From NCBI RefSeq assembly GCF_021155775.2, contig NC_060236.1, forward strand, positions 17,100,519-17,164,518: DNA of 64,000 bases. The letters run 5' to 3'. The stretch is from Neodiprion pinetum. Taxonomy: Eukaryota; Arthropoda; Insecta; Hymenoptera; Diprionidae. Of the stretch, positions 23,079 to 34,359 are shown piece by piece (within the stretch, counting starts at the first letter, position 1; the number at the start of each line of letters is the position of its first letter). The notes under the pieces were generated by a model. The model saw nothing but the letters and a program-made list of their open reading frames with translations. It did not search any database and was not told where the DNA came from. A program made the translations under genes and the position numbers.

Positions 23079-25644
23079 CTCGATACAGAGATCGATTTTG
23101 CCGTTTAAAGTTACCAAGATTAGTTTACTAAACGGCAATTTCACCAACGACTAAGTCACAAGTGACTTAATAAATTACAATTATTATTGCTGCAGGACTA
23201 TTTGACACCTGTAATAACTTTTCAACGTTACTATGTAAAGTAAAATTCACACGGTTCAAATTATTAATGAACGAATAATTTTTACTGTATTCCTGATAAC
23301 AATTCTGTAGATCTGTAGCACACAGATTTATTGAGAGCTAAAACTCAACAATTATTCACTATTTTCGGAGTGTTTTTCTTGATTTATGAGAACTGTAAAA
23401 AACTTTTCGTCCCTGGACGGATTAATGAAACGTTAAATCGTAGCAAATGTTAGAACGGCAGCTTTATTCACAAGGATTTTTGGATTGCTGATTGCCAAGT
23501 CGGTATCGAATGATTAAGCGCATAATTTTGCAGATCCAAATGGATGACTAAGCTTCTGAAGTTAACTAAGTTCCCAAGATTATCGAAGGTCGCTGAATTC
23601 GATTATGTCAAAGTAATTCTCAAATTCAAAATAAAACAGCTGAGCATTTCATTCAAGGAGCTCTGCGTGGCTGAATTTAATGTTACAGATTACCGCGCCT
23701 AATTCATATTGATCATGACGATTGAAACTACTCCGGCCCTGCCGATAATACGGCGTTTTTATACAGGCAGCTACCAAGCAGCTAGCTCTGTAATTTCATT
23801 ATTTTATACCTCCTACTTCAATGGAATAATGTAAACTATTGATGCAAAACAATAAAGTAGTACGGTATGGTAAGTTTAATTTTTTCTTTATTGCAGTTTT
23901 ATTTTTTGTCAACACTTCAATAGCATGATTGTACTAATGTAGTGTACAATACAGTATTACATACATACATGTATGCAATAAAATATAGCTTCTGCCGTTT
24001 AAGTGCGTAATCGTTAGTGATTTCCAGTAATCCGGCAATTTCAGAGACCATAGTATTCATATATGAGTCATTCGATTGAATCCATGAATCTTGAATCATT
24101 AGGTTCATTCCAAAAGCTTTGCATTCAGTTCACGGCTAAGTTGTTGGTGATGAAAATTGCGACATTTTGAACCCTGAAACCTCTTCAACTTGAGTGAGAG
24201 CGTTTCAACGTCCATAAACCAGTCTAGGAGTCTCTGGCCGATAGCGATAGATCATCGCTTTTTACCGGACGGACGATCAAACCATTTTTTCCTTGTACCA
24301 GAAGCCGTATGAGGGCGTTGACAAATAGTGACGGGCGATAAACGGGCGGAAAACATGCGGCACACGTGCATCCGCTTCGTGCGCATAGCGGAAATCAGTG
24401 AAACGAAACATTTGATTGGTAATAAAGGTGCGTAGGATTCATAGGACACGATGTTTAATATCATCGCTGCATGATGTGGATACTGCAGGGCTTGGTTAAA
24501 TCCGGGGTGGGGACAGAAATGTAGAAGGGTTAGCGGATGGAAGAATCAAAACGGCAAATTTTCAAACAGGCGATTATCTATTTTACGGAATTTTTTAAAT
24601 CTGGAAATTCGAAGTGCAGAAGGGTATTGGCTAGATTCGCTCGATTTCGTTGGGCGGATTTTTTTTCTTTCAACGTTTGATCGAAATCAAACAAACAAAA
24701 AATACAAATGTGATCAACGTAAGTTTCTAGGTGGAATTGTAAAAAATAGTCTTATGAACAAAATTGTCCGTCAGAGAAAAAACGAATAATATAGTAAATT
24801 TTTTACCGTTTTAGAAGGATTTTCTTGTTTTGTTTTAATAACCCCGCTGTAACCTACAAGTGTGTGAAAATTTTGTGAAATTAAATTGAAGATTCTTGAC
24901 TCACGAATCTCCATAAAAATGTGATAATTGAAAAAGTTTTCGAACGGAAAAAAGAGACTGTAAATTACTAGGTATATTAAAAATATCAATTTCCGTTTAT
25001 CAGGTTATATTTGAAATGGGTAATCATATAAATCATCTCTCAATACGGGACAATATAATTCCGAGGGAAAAAAATTTATTCGTATTACTATTCATAAAAA
25101 AAAAACAATAGTTAAAATTTTTGTTATATAAAAAACTATTTATTACAAATGAACTGTGCATACAAGGCTGGATGAAATTTCAATTTTATAGCTTCAATGT
25201 AAACGCGGCTTTTCTATGTATCTTGAAACTTGTGGTTAGAATCAGTTCTCTGGGAATAATATCCACGATATTTTATTCTTGAATTTAAAAGAGGAAACAA
25301 ATAAATAAATCACCTTCATTATATAGTTGTAAATGATTTCGAGACTATAAGAATTTATTACGATATCGATTTCTTCGTGCAACCTGTCGGGGTTTGTATA
25401 AATCGTGGTGACTCATAACTTTTTCTTTTTTTTTTTCTTTTTTTTTTGTTAAATTATTATTATTTGCTTGTAAAGAAAAACACACTTGATAATTTCGAGG
25501 CGAATTTTAATGTGTCTGCAAACATATGTTATGTCCGACCACACGGGCTACTCCGATAATTTACATCCTTGCTACTTCTATATAATACGATAATACGTGT
25601 GCATCGGTTAAAATTCATTACGAATTTAGCCTCGCCTCATTGCA
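23079..25644. other. Unassigned sequence
   Basis: Mostly AT-rich with no supported gene. 24160-24500 is more CpG-rich and non-repetitive. No transposon ends were recognised. Confidence 0.35.
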
Positions 25645-25827
25645 TCATAAATATGTGACATCGTTGTTACCGAGCTTCATTCCTACCGCCATACACGTGA
25701 CAGAAGTAATCATAAATGACAAAATTAAGCTGCGATATCAGTTTTAGGCAGCTACGATACTGCAGGGATTTAGTGCGAATACACGAGTATTTCGCTACTC
25801 GGCGTAAATGTGCAGTCGGTCATAAAT
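25645..25827 (+). promoter_or_regulatory. Candidate regulatory cluster of TCATAAAT octamers
   Basis: The octamer TCATAAAT occurs at 25645-25652, 25710-25717 and 25820-25827. Its complement ATTTATGA resembles the TTTATG/TTTATT core bound by Caudal and Abdominal-B class homeodomain proteins (established for those families). The surrounding sequence is non-repetitive and contains CpG. The same octamer occurs in another candidate block at 55339-55346. Regulatory function is inference only. Confidence 0.25.
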
Positions 25828-26933
25828 TTCGCGCCGTGGTTTCAACATTTAGCGATTCCTTACAATATTATTACGGTACATTCGTCTGGCTATATTTCAC
25901 TGGAATTTCGAGATTTAATTTTTTCTGCACACAAGCTACGATAGCGGCAATAACAAGGCTATTTGGTAACGATGTATGTATGCATAGTTTCTGACTCTGA
26001 TTACATGGCATTGCCAATTGTGACTTGTCACTATGGACATTGCCACAGCAATTCGATTCGATGAACTGATGAACATTTAATTTCTTGTATAACTGATAAA
26101 AGATTTAGTAAAATGGGTATCGCTGTAATAACGGTTTGAATATTGTTGGAAGCCCAAAAAATGAGGTACAAGTATAACTATTCAGTGTGATGGTAGTTTT
26201 TAACACTGCGTTTACTGGGTACTGTGATATTACATCGGTTCTTTTTTTTTTGTCGCCTATATTTTCTCAGTCAAAGAAAACCACTTGTCATCGATGCATT
26301 GCTGTACCAAACACCAAATCATCCCAATTAAGAACAGAAAAAGAACAGGTAACAAGTATTAGATTTTCTGCCCACACCAACAAAACGAATTTTAATTTCA
26401 TACCCAGAATAATATTTTTCACTTACGATAAAAACTGTAAATTGCGAACGACTTTGACCCGCGCAGTTGAAAATTTACCTCGGTGCGAAATGAATTTCGA
26501 AGACAGTTGACTAACCCGTCGTTAATTTTTCGAATTTATATCTTTCAACGGTTGACTAATATTGATAAATTCTAGGGCGCGTTCCGGATGGATGAAAAAA
26601 ATGACCTGGTGATTGCGAGAATGTAACGATACTTTCAGATCGTACGTTTCGTGCGTCGGTCACGTTAACGCGTCAATCGTCAGCTCACTTGTAAATACAC
26701 GCGGTGCAGTGCCGCACGCCTACTGCAATACGACTACAACGGCGGACGACGACACATCCGGCGATTGTCCAGCCAATATTCACCGGAGAGTACGATACGC
26801 ATACCGATCAGCGCCCCTCGATCGCTTATTCTAAATACCACAGGGTAAACGTAGCGTCGATAGTCGTTCGAATAACTGCAGCTGAAATCAATGTCGACGA
26901 TAATTTGGTGGCAGTTATTCATCAGCTTGCCAT
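25828..26933. other. Unassigned sequence
   Basis: No gene is supported. 26620-26930 is relatively CpG-rich and lies directly before the nuclear-receptor-like palindrome and element M3. Confidence 0.35.
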
Positions 26934-26947
26934 TGACCTTAAGGTCA
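26934..26947. promoter_or_regulatory. Nuclear-receptor-like palindrome TGACCTTAAGGTCA
   Basis: This is a perfect 14-bp palindrome made of two AGGTCA half-sites in everted orientation with a 2-bp centre. Each half also approximates the AAGGTCA site of monomeric receptors such as FTZ-F1 or ERR. Single occurrences can arise by chance, so function is uncertain. Confidence 0.35.
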
Positions 26948-26960
26948 TGTGACAGTCCTG

Positions 26961-27157
26961 CCCTTACCTACCGAGTAAACGCACCCTTTCTCACCCTATA
27001 TTGAATAAGCAAATGACCGGAAAGGCTGAAATCTCACATGTTTTTCACGGTTTTCGGGATGTAAGTAAGTTTCCTGAATCCGTTGTTTCAACCCTTTACG
27101 ATCATTTGTACATTTGATATAGAAAGGAAGAGGGTGAGTTTGCTCGGTCGGTAAGGG
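26961..27157. mobile_element. Near-complete palindromic MITE (family M3, 197 bp)
   Basis: The first 26 bp (26961-26986) and last 26 bp (27132-27157) are inverted complements with three mismatches. Both begin CCCTTACC(T/G)ACCGAG and end CACCC. Weaker pairing continues inward over another ~50 bp (CTATAT..AAATGA..GTAAAG-type words), so most of the element can fold into one hairpin. No transposase and no clear target duplication are seen. It is a MITE-like foldback element of unknown superfamily. Confidence 0.75.
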
Positions 27158-28796
27158 AAGAACTGCTACATAACCTTGAAAAGAACTTCGTGAGCTAAGA
27201 ATCGATAGTTTTTTTAGTTTATCTTGTTACGAGGTATTCGTACGTTGAGGGTTCGGAAATTTTCATATTTGTAAGCACTGGAGATTTTTTTTTTATTAAG
27301 GTGCAGAATGGAAAAAAATATTATAATTGTAAACTAGCTGTTTAGATATCGAATTCTCATTTTTAATTGCTTTGAAGTGGTTGAAAATTTGACAGATTTG
27401 TTCGATTTCAATCCACGGAATGGCTGGTGTTGTTGTTTTTTTTTTTTTTTTTCTCTGGAGAACGCTATTTTCTACAATCCGTCGGAGACATCTTTTTATG
27501 GTATTAATACATTGCTACACATCGATGTTTTACGTCACGATCATACTTATTTTGATAGAAAAAAAAAATAGCGATATTAACATTGAGTAGAGTACAAATT
27601 TTGATAAATTTGTGAAAAACAGTAGAACATTTCTCAAACGATATATAAGCGTTCTTGAAGTAAAGTCGATCAGCTATGCTAGATTTTTTAGACATATTCA
27701 AGTCATTTTAAACAAAAAAAGAAGACATCCAAACTCTTGATTACATATTTCAAACTTGTTCGTATTTCTTGAACTCGGAGAAAAATCGTCGTCGCTTGCA
27801 GTTACACAAATTTTGAAATTCTCAATGCTCGATTAGCTCCTAATCAAATTGATAAATGTATATTGAATTACGACTTACCAACCTCTTTAAATACCTGTGC
27901 ATGTTAAAGCTGTTGTGTTTTCATTAGCAAGTGCATATGAGAATTCAACAAGTAGATATTGCAAGTAAAATTTTTTGTTAACACGATAAACGTAATAATT
28001 TCGTTTCTTTCGCAGAGAATGAGGGTCACACACAAGCTCAGACCATTCTATACAGACCCAATCCTATAATACATTTCTTTTAATTTTTGTCAAAAGCTCA
28101 CTTATTCATAAAATAATTACACCGTGACTGTATAATGTGTGTTTTTCCATCCGACGAAAGTTCTTCAAATTAATCATCACGAATCAAAAGCAAATATGAT
28201 TTTCCTAGAGCATTGCAGCGATTATTTTTCTCTTGAAGAAAAATCCAGAAGATCTTTCTTTCGAATCTCACGAAATGTCGACCGACGATGTATAATAAAT
28301 TATGCAAGACAATCGCAACGAAGTAATCGAATGTTGTTATTTCCTGCTTGGAATTCATTGCAATTTAAGAACCGTTAACGCGAGGTAGAAAATAAAACAA
28401 AATTTTGTTTTTTTTTTTTATTAAAAATGAATAAAAGACAGTGAGTGTAAAAAAAGTATCTTCGAGGGGGCAATAATTTCATTCGGGCCTATAATCTTAA
28501 ATTATTATACCACACTAGAATACCGGCGTGTGGAATAATGAGCGAAGAGAGCCGCGCTGCTCCTCCGCTCATACCCGTATAATTATATCAGTCGAATTTC
28601 ACGCATCAACGGTACATTTAATATACCCGGTGCTGCTGCAAGGAGGATAACACAACATGCACGCGTGTAAACGAAGATTTCTCCTTTTTGTTTCACGCGC
28701 ATCAAGGAGACGTAATTAAGAGGAGACCAAAAAAAAAAAAGATAAACAATATCCGAAATTCAAAAACTTCAGACGAGGATAAAAAAAAAAATAAAA
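27158..28796. other. AT-rich unassigned sequence
   Basis: No gene is supported. There is a T-run at about 27437-27452. 28500-28690 is a CpG-containing island with a CCACAC...GTGTGG inverted pair near 28511-28534, possibly regulatory. Confidence 0.35.
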
Positions 28797-28813
28797 ATAT
28801 ATATATATATATA
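28797..28813 (+). repeat. Short AT microsatellite
   Basis: About eight AT dinucleotides directly following A-rich DNA. Confidence 0.85.
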
Positions 28814-29061
28814 CGTGATACGCATAGAAAAGACGAAGAAAACAAAAAATAGACAGTCACAGCTAGCTACGCGGATACTTCATGAAGGCCCGGCCATAAT
28901 TCTTCGTACGTCTATAGATCGGTCCTAAGAGCGGAAAAATATGCGGCCAAGCAGGTTCAAAAATTATTCCCTGGAGCCGCCGGAGGCCGAACTGCTCAGT
29001 TCTCTTCGAAGGGCGTGTTTCGAGTCGAACTCTGGGGCAGTGCACTTGCCGCCTTGGGCCG

Positions 29062-29062
<1 letters not shown>
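28814..29062. other. Unassigned spacer
   Basis: CpG-containing sequence between the AT and CT microsatellites. No gene was recognised. Confidence 0.4.
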
Positions 29063-29114
<52 letters not shown>

Positions 29115-29133
29115 CTCTCTCTCCCTCTCTCTG
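29063..29133 (+). repeat. CT microsatellite
   Basis: About 70 bp of CT dinucleotides with few interruptions (TTGCT, CCCT). It creates Leu-Ser-repeat frames on the plus strand and Arg-Glu-repeat frames on the minus strand, which are artefacts. Confidence 0.95.
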
Positions 29134-29349
29134 TAAATGCACCGCAGGCTCGTCCAACATTGCCATGTATAATAAAATATACAATCTATCTATCTCTCTT
29201 CTTTTTTTCTCTTCATCTCTCTCTTTCTCTGTCCGAAGTCTAATAACATCGGCTTTACGGCCACAATGAATTATATTCAGTCAAAACAGTGCTACCGAGC
29301 TCTCACCACGTACGCCACACGAATTGTTATACAAAATTGCTCTTTCCTC

Positions 29350-29351
29350 GA

Positions 29352-29404
<53 letters not shown>
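29350..29404 (+). repeat. AT microsatellite (~27 units)
   Basis: About 55 bp of AT dinucleotides with a single C interruption. It is likely polymorphic and hairpin-forming. Confidence 0.95.
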
Positions 29405-29408
<4 letters not shown>

Positions 29409-29818
29409 TGTACAATGCACATGCGATATTATAACGCTGCAGTCACCGCGTATCGTTAGAGTTCATTAACACCGGTTAAGTATCCAGTTATACGGTGTTA
29501 CACCCGGTTATTATACACCTTTAATTAACAATTATTCTATCCGTTGAGCGAGAACACGTTTCACACTTTCAAGTAACTAAAAACTTCGGGACAGACGATT
29601 GTTCGTAATTATTTTACAGTGTAATTGAACCAAATTCACCAGGATTTACTAGGTATTAATAATGGTACTAGTGAAAAGGCACTCTGCGTACGTTAATTGG
29701 AATCTTATACATCACACGGTTATTGTATTGGTTTTTAAATAGTCCAAGAGAGTGTAAGTGTTGAAAAAAATTATTGGTCCTAGCAATGAAAATTGCGTCA
29801 CCTTTTTACCGATCTTAG
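29405..29818. other. Unassigned sequence
   Basis: AT-rich with no gene or repeat recognised. It runs into dispersed repeat R2. Confidence 0.4.
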
Positions 29819-30100
29819 TTGCAGCCATGTTGCATTATTGCGTAGAAGTCTGACGCGTAATACGAATTTCATACGCATTTATAAATCATGAAAATCCTTA
29901 GATTCAGTGAAAATTACCCACCAGATTCGCTCAGGTTCATATTACCGCTCCGAATATCTAAACGCCAATGAATGAATAATCCTATCTACGAAGTAATACG
30001 TCAAAAATAACGTAAAACTGGTGACGGAAGTGGGATGTCACGTGTGAGGCATTGAAATCATTTGGACTTTGCAGTAAATGATACAAACAATAAGAATGCC
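29819..30100 (+). repeat. Dispersed repeat family R2, copy 1
   Basis: Homologous in the same orientation to 45309-45585. Shared blocks are TTGCAGC at the start, (A/C)ATACGAATTT and then TACGC, and most clearly the right part: TGGTGAC(G/A)GAAGTGGGATGT, ACGT(G/A)TGA, ATC(A/G)TT and TTTGCAGT(A/G)AAT. Neither copy has recognisable terminal inverted repeats or coding sequence. Class unknown. Confidence 0.7.
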
Positions 30101-31359
30101 TCATGTAAATTAAACAATTTTACATTCCGCTTATAATAATAACAATAATAATAATAACTACAACAACTTTCGAACCCGCCACACGCTCTCGGTTATGTCC
30201 CAATAAGCGACTAGCTAATTGTGCAAGGTGAGGGAGGGATGGATCACTAACCGTGATTATGCGGCTGCAGCCGACTTGACTGATAATTTATTTTGAATAC
30301 CTACCGTTCTTTTTTTAAATAGTATATTTATTCTTTGTTGAAATTTTTTAAATTGAGCCCAATGGAATTGTGCACGGATCTTGAATTTTTTCCTTCAAAT
30401 TTACAGTCGTAAATTTGTCGAAATAAATAAATTTCACAATATTCCTGATCCATACTGCGTTTAGCCTTACGAAAGAATAGTCATACCCGTTCCTCCGTAT
30501 AGCGAGCTGTATTGCCGTGTCAAGTGTATTCTTTACCGACGACCTTTGAAAACCGATCCGATTTTTCGTGTTTTTTCTTTATTTTTTTCATTTTTTTTTT
30601 TTTCCTTCTCTCCAACGATTCGATATTAGCTCGTTTTAATATTTCTCGATTAATTCTGACGAAATATTTCTCTTTCGTATGTACCTACGAACCTACCTTG
30701 TAACGTGTTATTTCATTCGAATCGGGGTTTATTTATTCGATGTATTTCTTCTAGGATTATGCAACGCCGTGTCGTCTTATACGGCCGATACAGCAAGATG
30801 CCGCTCTTTCCCGCACGTTTATTTCTTCCTTTCTTTTTACTATTACCAAATGTCTCATTTTTCCCTCCTCTTCTTCCCCCTCACCCTCCCCCCCCCCCCC
30901 CATTCCCTCGTCCCTCACGTCGTGTTCTTTCCATCCTTTTTTTTTTTTTTTTTCCCCCCCGCTTTCTCGTGGTCGCCGGCAGAGGCATCTCCTCGCCTCG
31001 GATATTTATGGGTGTTTAGGATCGCTGGGAGTGGTTCACCGCGCGCATAAGACCGTAGCTGGTGCCACGGCTGGGCTGCCCACACTGTAAAATAAGTATC
31101 GTGCCCCGGCTAGCGAAGGGTATAAACGGCGAACGAATCCTCGGCCCGACCGTCCGACCGTTGGAATCAATCCGAAATCCGTTCCATCACCGGAAATCCG
31201 ATCAGCGAGAGGGTGGGATCCGGGGAGAGGGGATAAAAAGCTCTCCTCGAAACGCGCTGAACTCTTCTATACCCAAACGGAAGTGGAAGACCTTTGCCCC
31301 GGTTTTTGAACGGGACTCCGACCCAAGGTTACACCTTTCGCTTCAAGGCTAAGGCGGAA
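30101..31359. other. Unassigned sequence with pyrimidine tract
   Basis: 30820-30970 is a long pyrimidine-rich stretch containing T and C runs (T-run at about 30936-30952). 31030-31350 is CpG-rich and non-repetitive. The frames crossing them (up to 123 codons) are low-complexity or motif-free, so no gene is supported. Confidence 0.35.
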
Positions 31360-31450
31360 TTAGGTATGGGCGGGTACCTTACACGCCTTAGTCGTAATTA
31401 TTGATATTTATACCCGGGGAGAGCAGAACGCGTGGAATTATTTATGGTAA
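31360..31450. promoter_or_regulatory. Candidate regulatory block
   Basis: Within ~90 bp there is a GGGCGGG (Sp/KLF-type) box, TAATTATTGATATTTA (clustered homeodomain-type cores) and ATTATTTATGG. The surrounding 31030-31470 is non-repetitive and CpG-rich. These are weak indicators, and function is inferred only from composition and motif density. Confidence 0.2.
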
Positions 31451-31910
31451 AGAGGCCAGCACGCACTAAACTATGTTTTACCGCTCTGTCCCGGGCTCGA
31501 GACGTCGACGAGGATCCATGACCATCGTGTGTTCGGCTACCATGCCTAGTCGTATGCGTTTCCTGTACCGAGAGAGATTCTCGCCGCGAGCTTCCCGGTT
31601 ACCAAAGCGCCGTTGTTCCTGTCGGTATGGTTGTGTGTATCCACTAGTAGGGAGACGAAGATTTGTAACTTTATATGGCAATGAGATACTGATGAACTTA
31701 CACCGCGGCTAAGCTGTCTTCCTCCAACTCTGGCCCAACGATTTACCGTCTAATATACCAGCGGAGAGAACTTCGCCGTCTTGGGAAACTCTTCGGTTCA
31801 ATGTTTATTACGCAACTTGTGGTCTGTTCACGACCTGTTGATGAAAGTTCTTTACTTGACGCAGGTGGCTCCGGAACACGTAGGATCCGAACCAAAGGAC
31901 TCGAGCGGCA
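31451..31910. other. Unassigned sequence
   Basis: CpG-containing sequence with no gene supported. Small frames on both strands (67-79 codons) lack motifs. Confidence 0.35.
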
Positions 31911-32098
31911 AACCACTTTCGATTGTAATCGGTCAGAAGTTGGATGAAATCACTGGGAAATCGTTTGGAATCAGTTTGAAACCACTTAGAGTCGCTCTAA
32001 ATAGCTTACAGATAGCTTGAAGGTTCTTGAAATTGGTTTCAAACCGTTTGTAATCGTTGTGAAACCGCTGAAAATCACCTACAATTGCTTCGAAATCA
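31911..32098 (+). repeat. 10-11-bp periodic GAAATCACTT-type array, array 1
   Basis: The stretch can be cut into consecutive 10-11-base pieces such as GAAATCACTG, GGAAATCGTTT, GGAATCAGTTT, GAAACCACTTA, GTAATCGTTGT, GAAACCGCTG and AAAATCACCTA. The period is close to one DNA helical turn. A second array of the same type lies at 58762-59005, in the same orientation. Copies are degenerate, so this is an old simple satellite. Confidence 0.7.
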
Positions 32099-32976
32099 AT
32101 ATTAGGATTCTAGGTGAATGATAACGCGTAATGAAACAGCCAACTTGACTAAAAAATTTGAACCATGGAATATGTGAATTTTCTTTTATGCAATCTCTGG
32201 TAATCTCTCTACGATGAACAATGTGAATCCAGCATCAGAATCGGATGAATAAACACTCGAGTTTTATTATTTTCATGGTTCCAATTACAAAACCTTTTCT
32301 CAAATTACTGACATCTCAGCTTCTGTCATTCGAATCAACTCAGATCCATTGCTATTTTACAGCAGGGATGTTGTTTCGTTCATGTTCACTTTCGTTGACT
32401 TAAATAACATTACAGAAGATTTATTAAACGAGTTTCTCTCTTTTTTGAAGTCGAGTATAACGATATCAGGAAATCGCAGTAACTGGGAATTTGACCAGGT
32501 GATGAAGAACCGAAGGTAAGAACCGATGGATTCTAAAATAAATTAGTAATTCAGATTGGACACGAAATGCTGTAGAAGTGCCAAATCACCTGTTCAACGA
32601 AAATTTAACCGACTACGAGATGAATATTTTTATGCTGTTTTGTAATAAAGCTGTCCGAATAAAACCAGCACTGATCGAATCTTCAGAATCGTATCGTCAG
32701 AAGGATTTGAGCATAGAAATTTTGGGTTCAACCGTCAGTCAAGTTCACAGTATTGATATAACATGTGCAAAAGTAAGGCGTGTCCTTAAATAATCTGTCC
32801 AACCGTAGGAGAACGATAAAAATGATCAAAGCGTTTTTGTCTATCTAATTTTTCTAAACCATTCGTCCCAGTCGCGTACACGAGAATGAATTTCAATCGA
32901 TTCAATTAGAGGAATCGTGTAAGCGAAGTCAGTATGCGACATCGAGCCCGCGCAGGAATTAAATATATGTTAATCA
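32099..32976. other. AT-rich unassigned sequence
   Basis: No gene, RNA or transposon was recognised. Confidence 0.4.
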
Positions 32977-33037
32977 CAGGTGTATCCCACCGATAAGATT
33001 ACACCAGCTGATGGTGAAAGGTGATGACGTTAATTAA
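32977..33037. promoter_or_regulatory. Candidate regulatory motif cluster
   Basis: Within about 60 bp lie CAGGTG (32977-32982), CGATAAG (32991-32997, GATA-factor type), CAGCTG (33005-33010, bHLH type) and TTAATTAA (33030-33037, homeodomain type). The flanking 32880-33130 is non-repetitive and CpG-containing. Such clustering is typical of insect enhancers, but without conservation data this remains a guess. Confidence 0.25.
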
Positions 33038-34011
33038 CTCCTCTCGCAGATGACAATCTCGAGTATCGTATCATACGTTTCGATGTGAGCGACGTGTATC
33101 CGGCTGTCTCGGTTCCCCGCAATCAAGCTCTGATCTATACGGAGTTTACAGGCACACTTTGTGAAACTTTTTCCTTTTTTTTAACAAAGTCGATTCTAGA
33201 CGCATTTTGATCAGAATTTTTTTTTTTTTGTTTTTTACAATGGGACAGAACAGTTTCGTATCGCAAGTGCTGAAATTAATTAGACAGTCGATTGAAGTGA
33301 GCCACCTGCGAACCTCGACACCATAATTTTGTTTTCCAATTAGGGTTTTTCTGTGCTATGTCAGAGTGCAATCCCTGATTTATTCCAATATTTTTCTAAT
33401 CCCGTTTGTAGAGTTCTGAAGAGTGAAAATTTGACGGTTGGCGAAATCCGAGAAATTGCGAACGATGTCTCATCAGCATTGGAATATGGTAACAATGAAA
33501 CGAAGGCGACCGATGAATTCATCAGAAAAATATTTTGAATTTTGTAAAAAAATATTTTGATTTCCAAAAATTAATTTGAAATGGAAAAACCGGAAGCTTG
33601 TGGATTTTCAAGGTATTTTTCAAGTGAAAGAAATGCTGCGTCATGTATAAAAATGTTCAAGTAATTGCGTTGAGCCGACTGATTTTTTTCTCATAATTTT
33701 TGGAACAGTTCTTGCAAGAGTAGTTGAAAAAAATCAAGATGGAATAGCTGGTTCGAAGCTCAAATATTTCGATGTTTGACACGTGATGTTCAAATTGTGT
33801 CAGTGAATATGAAATTCGGTTAAAAAAAAAAGAAGGAAGGTGATTGAAATTGATTGGAATAAATGTATAGAAAAAAATGAATGCCTTCGAGAGTCGTAAG
33901 AATTATATTAAAATTCACGGACTTACTCCAAGAAGTCAAGCCTATCAGCCTTAAGATTTAGTTACAGTTGCAAAATTTTCTGTCTGTAATAAATGTTTGT
34001 ATAACGTGAGA
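33038..34011. other. Unassigned sequence
   Basis: AT-rich with T-runs near 33175-33185 and 33219-33230. No gene was recognised. Confidence 0.4.
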
Positions 34012-34359
34012 ATGTTTCACGCGTTTTTCCATGCGTGTTTTCCGTACACAAAGAATCCGTAAAGTGAGTCAGCGAATGCGCATGCGCGGAGTACTGGAAA
34101 GACTACTTTTCTGTACTGCGCACATGCGCCGTCACGAAAAAATTTCACACCACGCGACCCTAACCTCAATTTCATGATTCGTGAGAAAATGCGCAACACC
34201 TTTGTTACATGAAGAATCGTGTCCAACAAAGAAGCGGCGTTACTTTTCGCCCCGCGTATTTGCAATATTCGTCTTCGGCTCACCTACGACTCATACGGCA
34301 AACTTGCGCTGGGTCTGAAAAAATCGAGTTTGCCTCCTTGTTAAAAAATACTCTATTTT
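34012..34359 (+). mobile_element. Solo arm of long-inverted-repeat family L1
   Basis: This segment aligns along its length with the right arm of the element at 46980-48567. Shared blocks in order are ATGTTT(C)ACGCG, TTTTCCGTACACAAAG, GTGAGTCAGCGAATGCGCATGCGC, GGTCTTTTCTGTACTGCGC-like, CGACCCTAACCTCAATTTC, GTGAGAAAA, AAAGAATCGTGT, then GCCTCCTTG and the AT-rich end. Only one arm is present, so it is either a solo terminal repeat or a short independent element whose paired copy created the 47-48-kb structure. It contains GCGCATGCGC at 34078-34087. No coding sequence was found. Confidence 0.8.
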
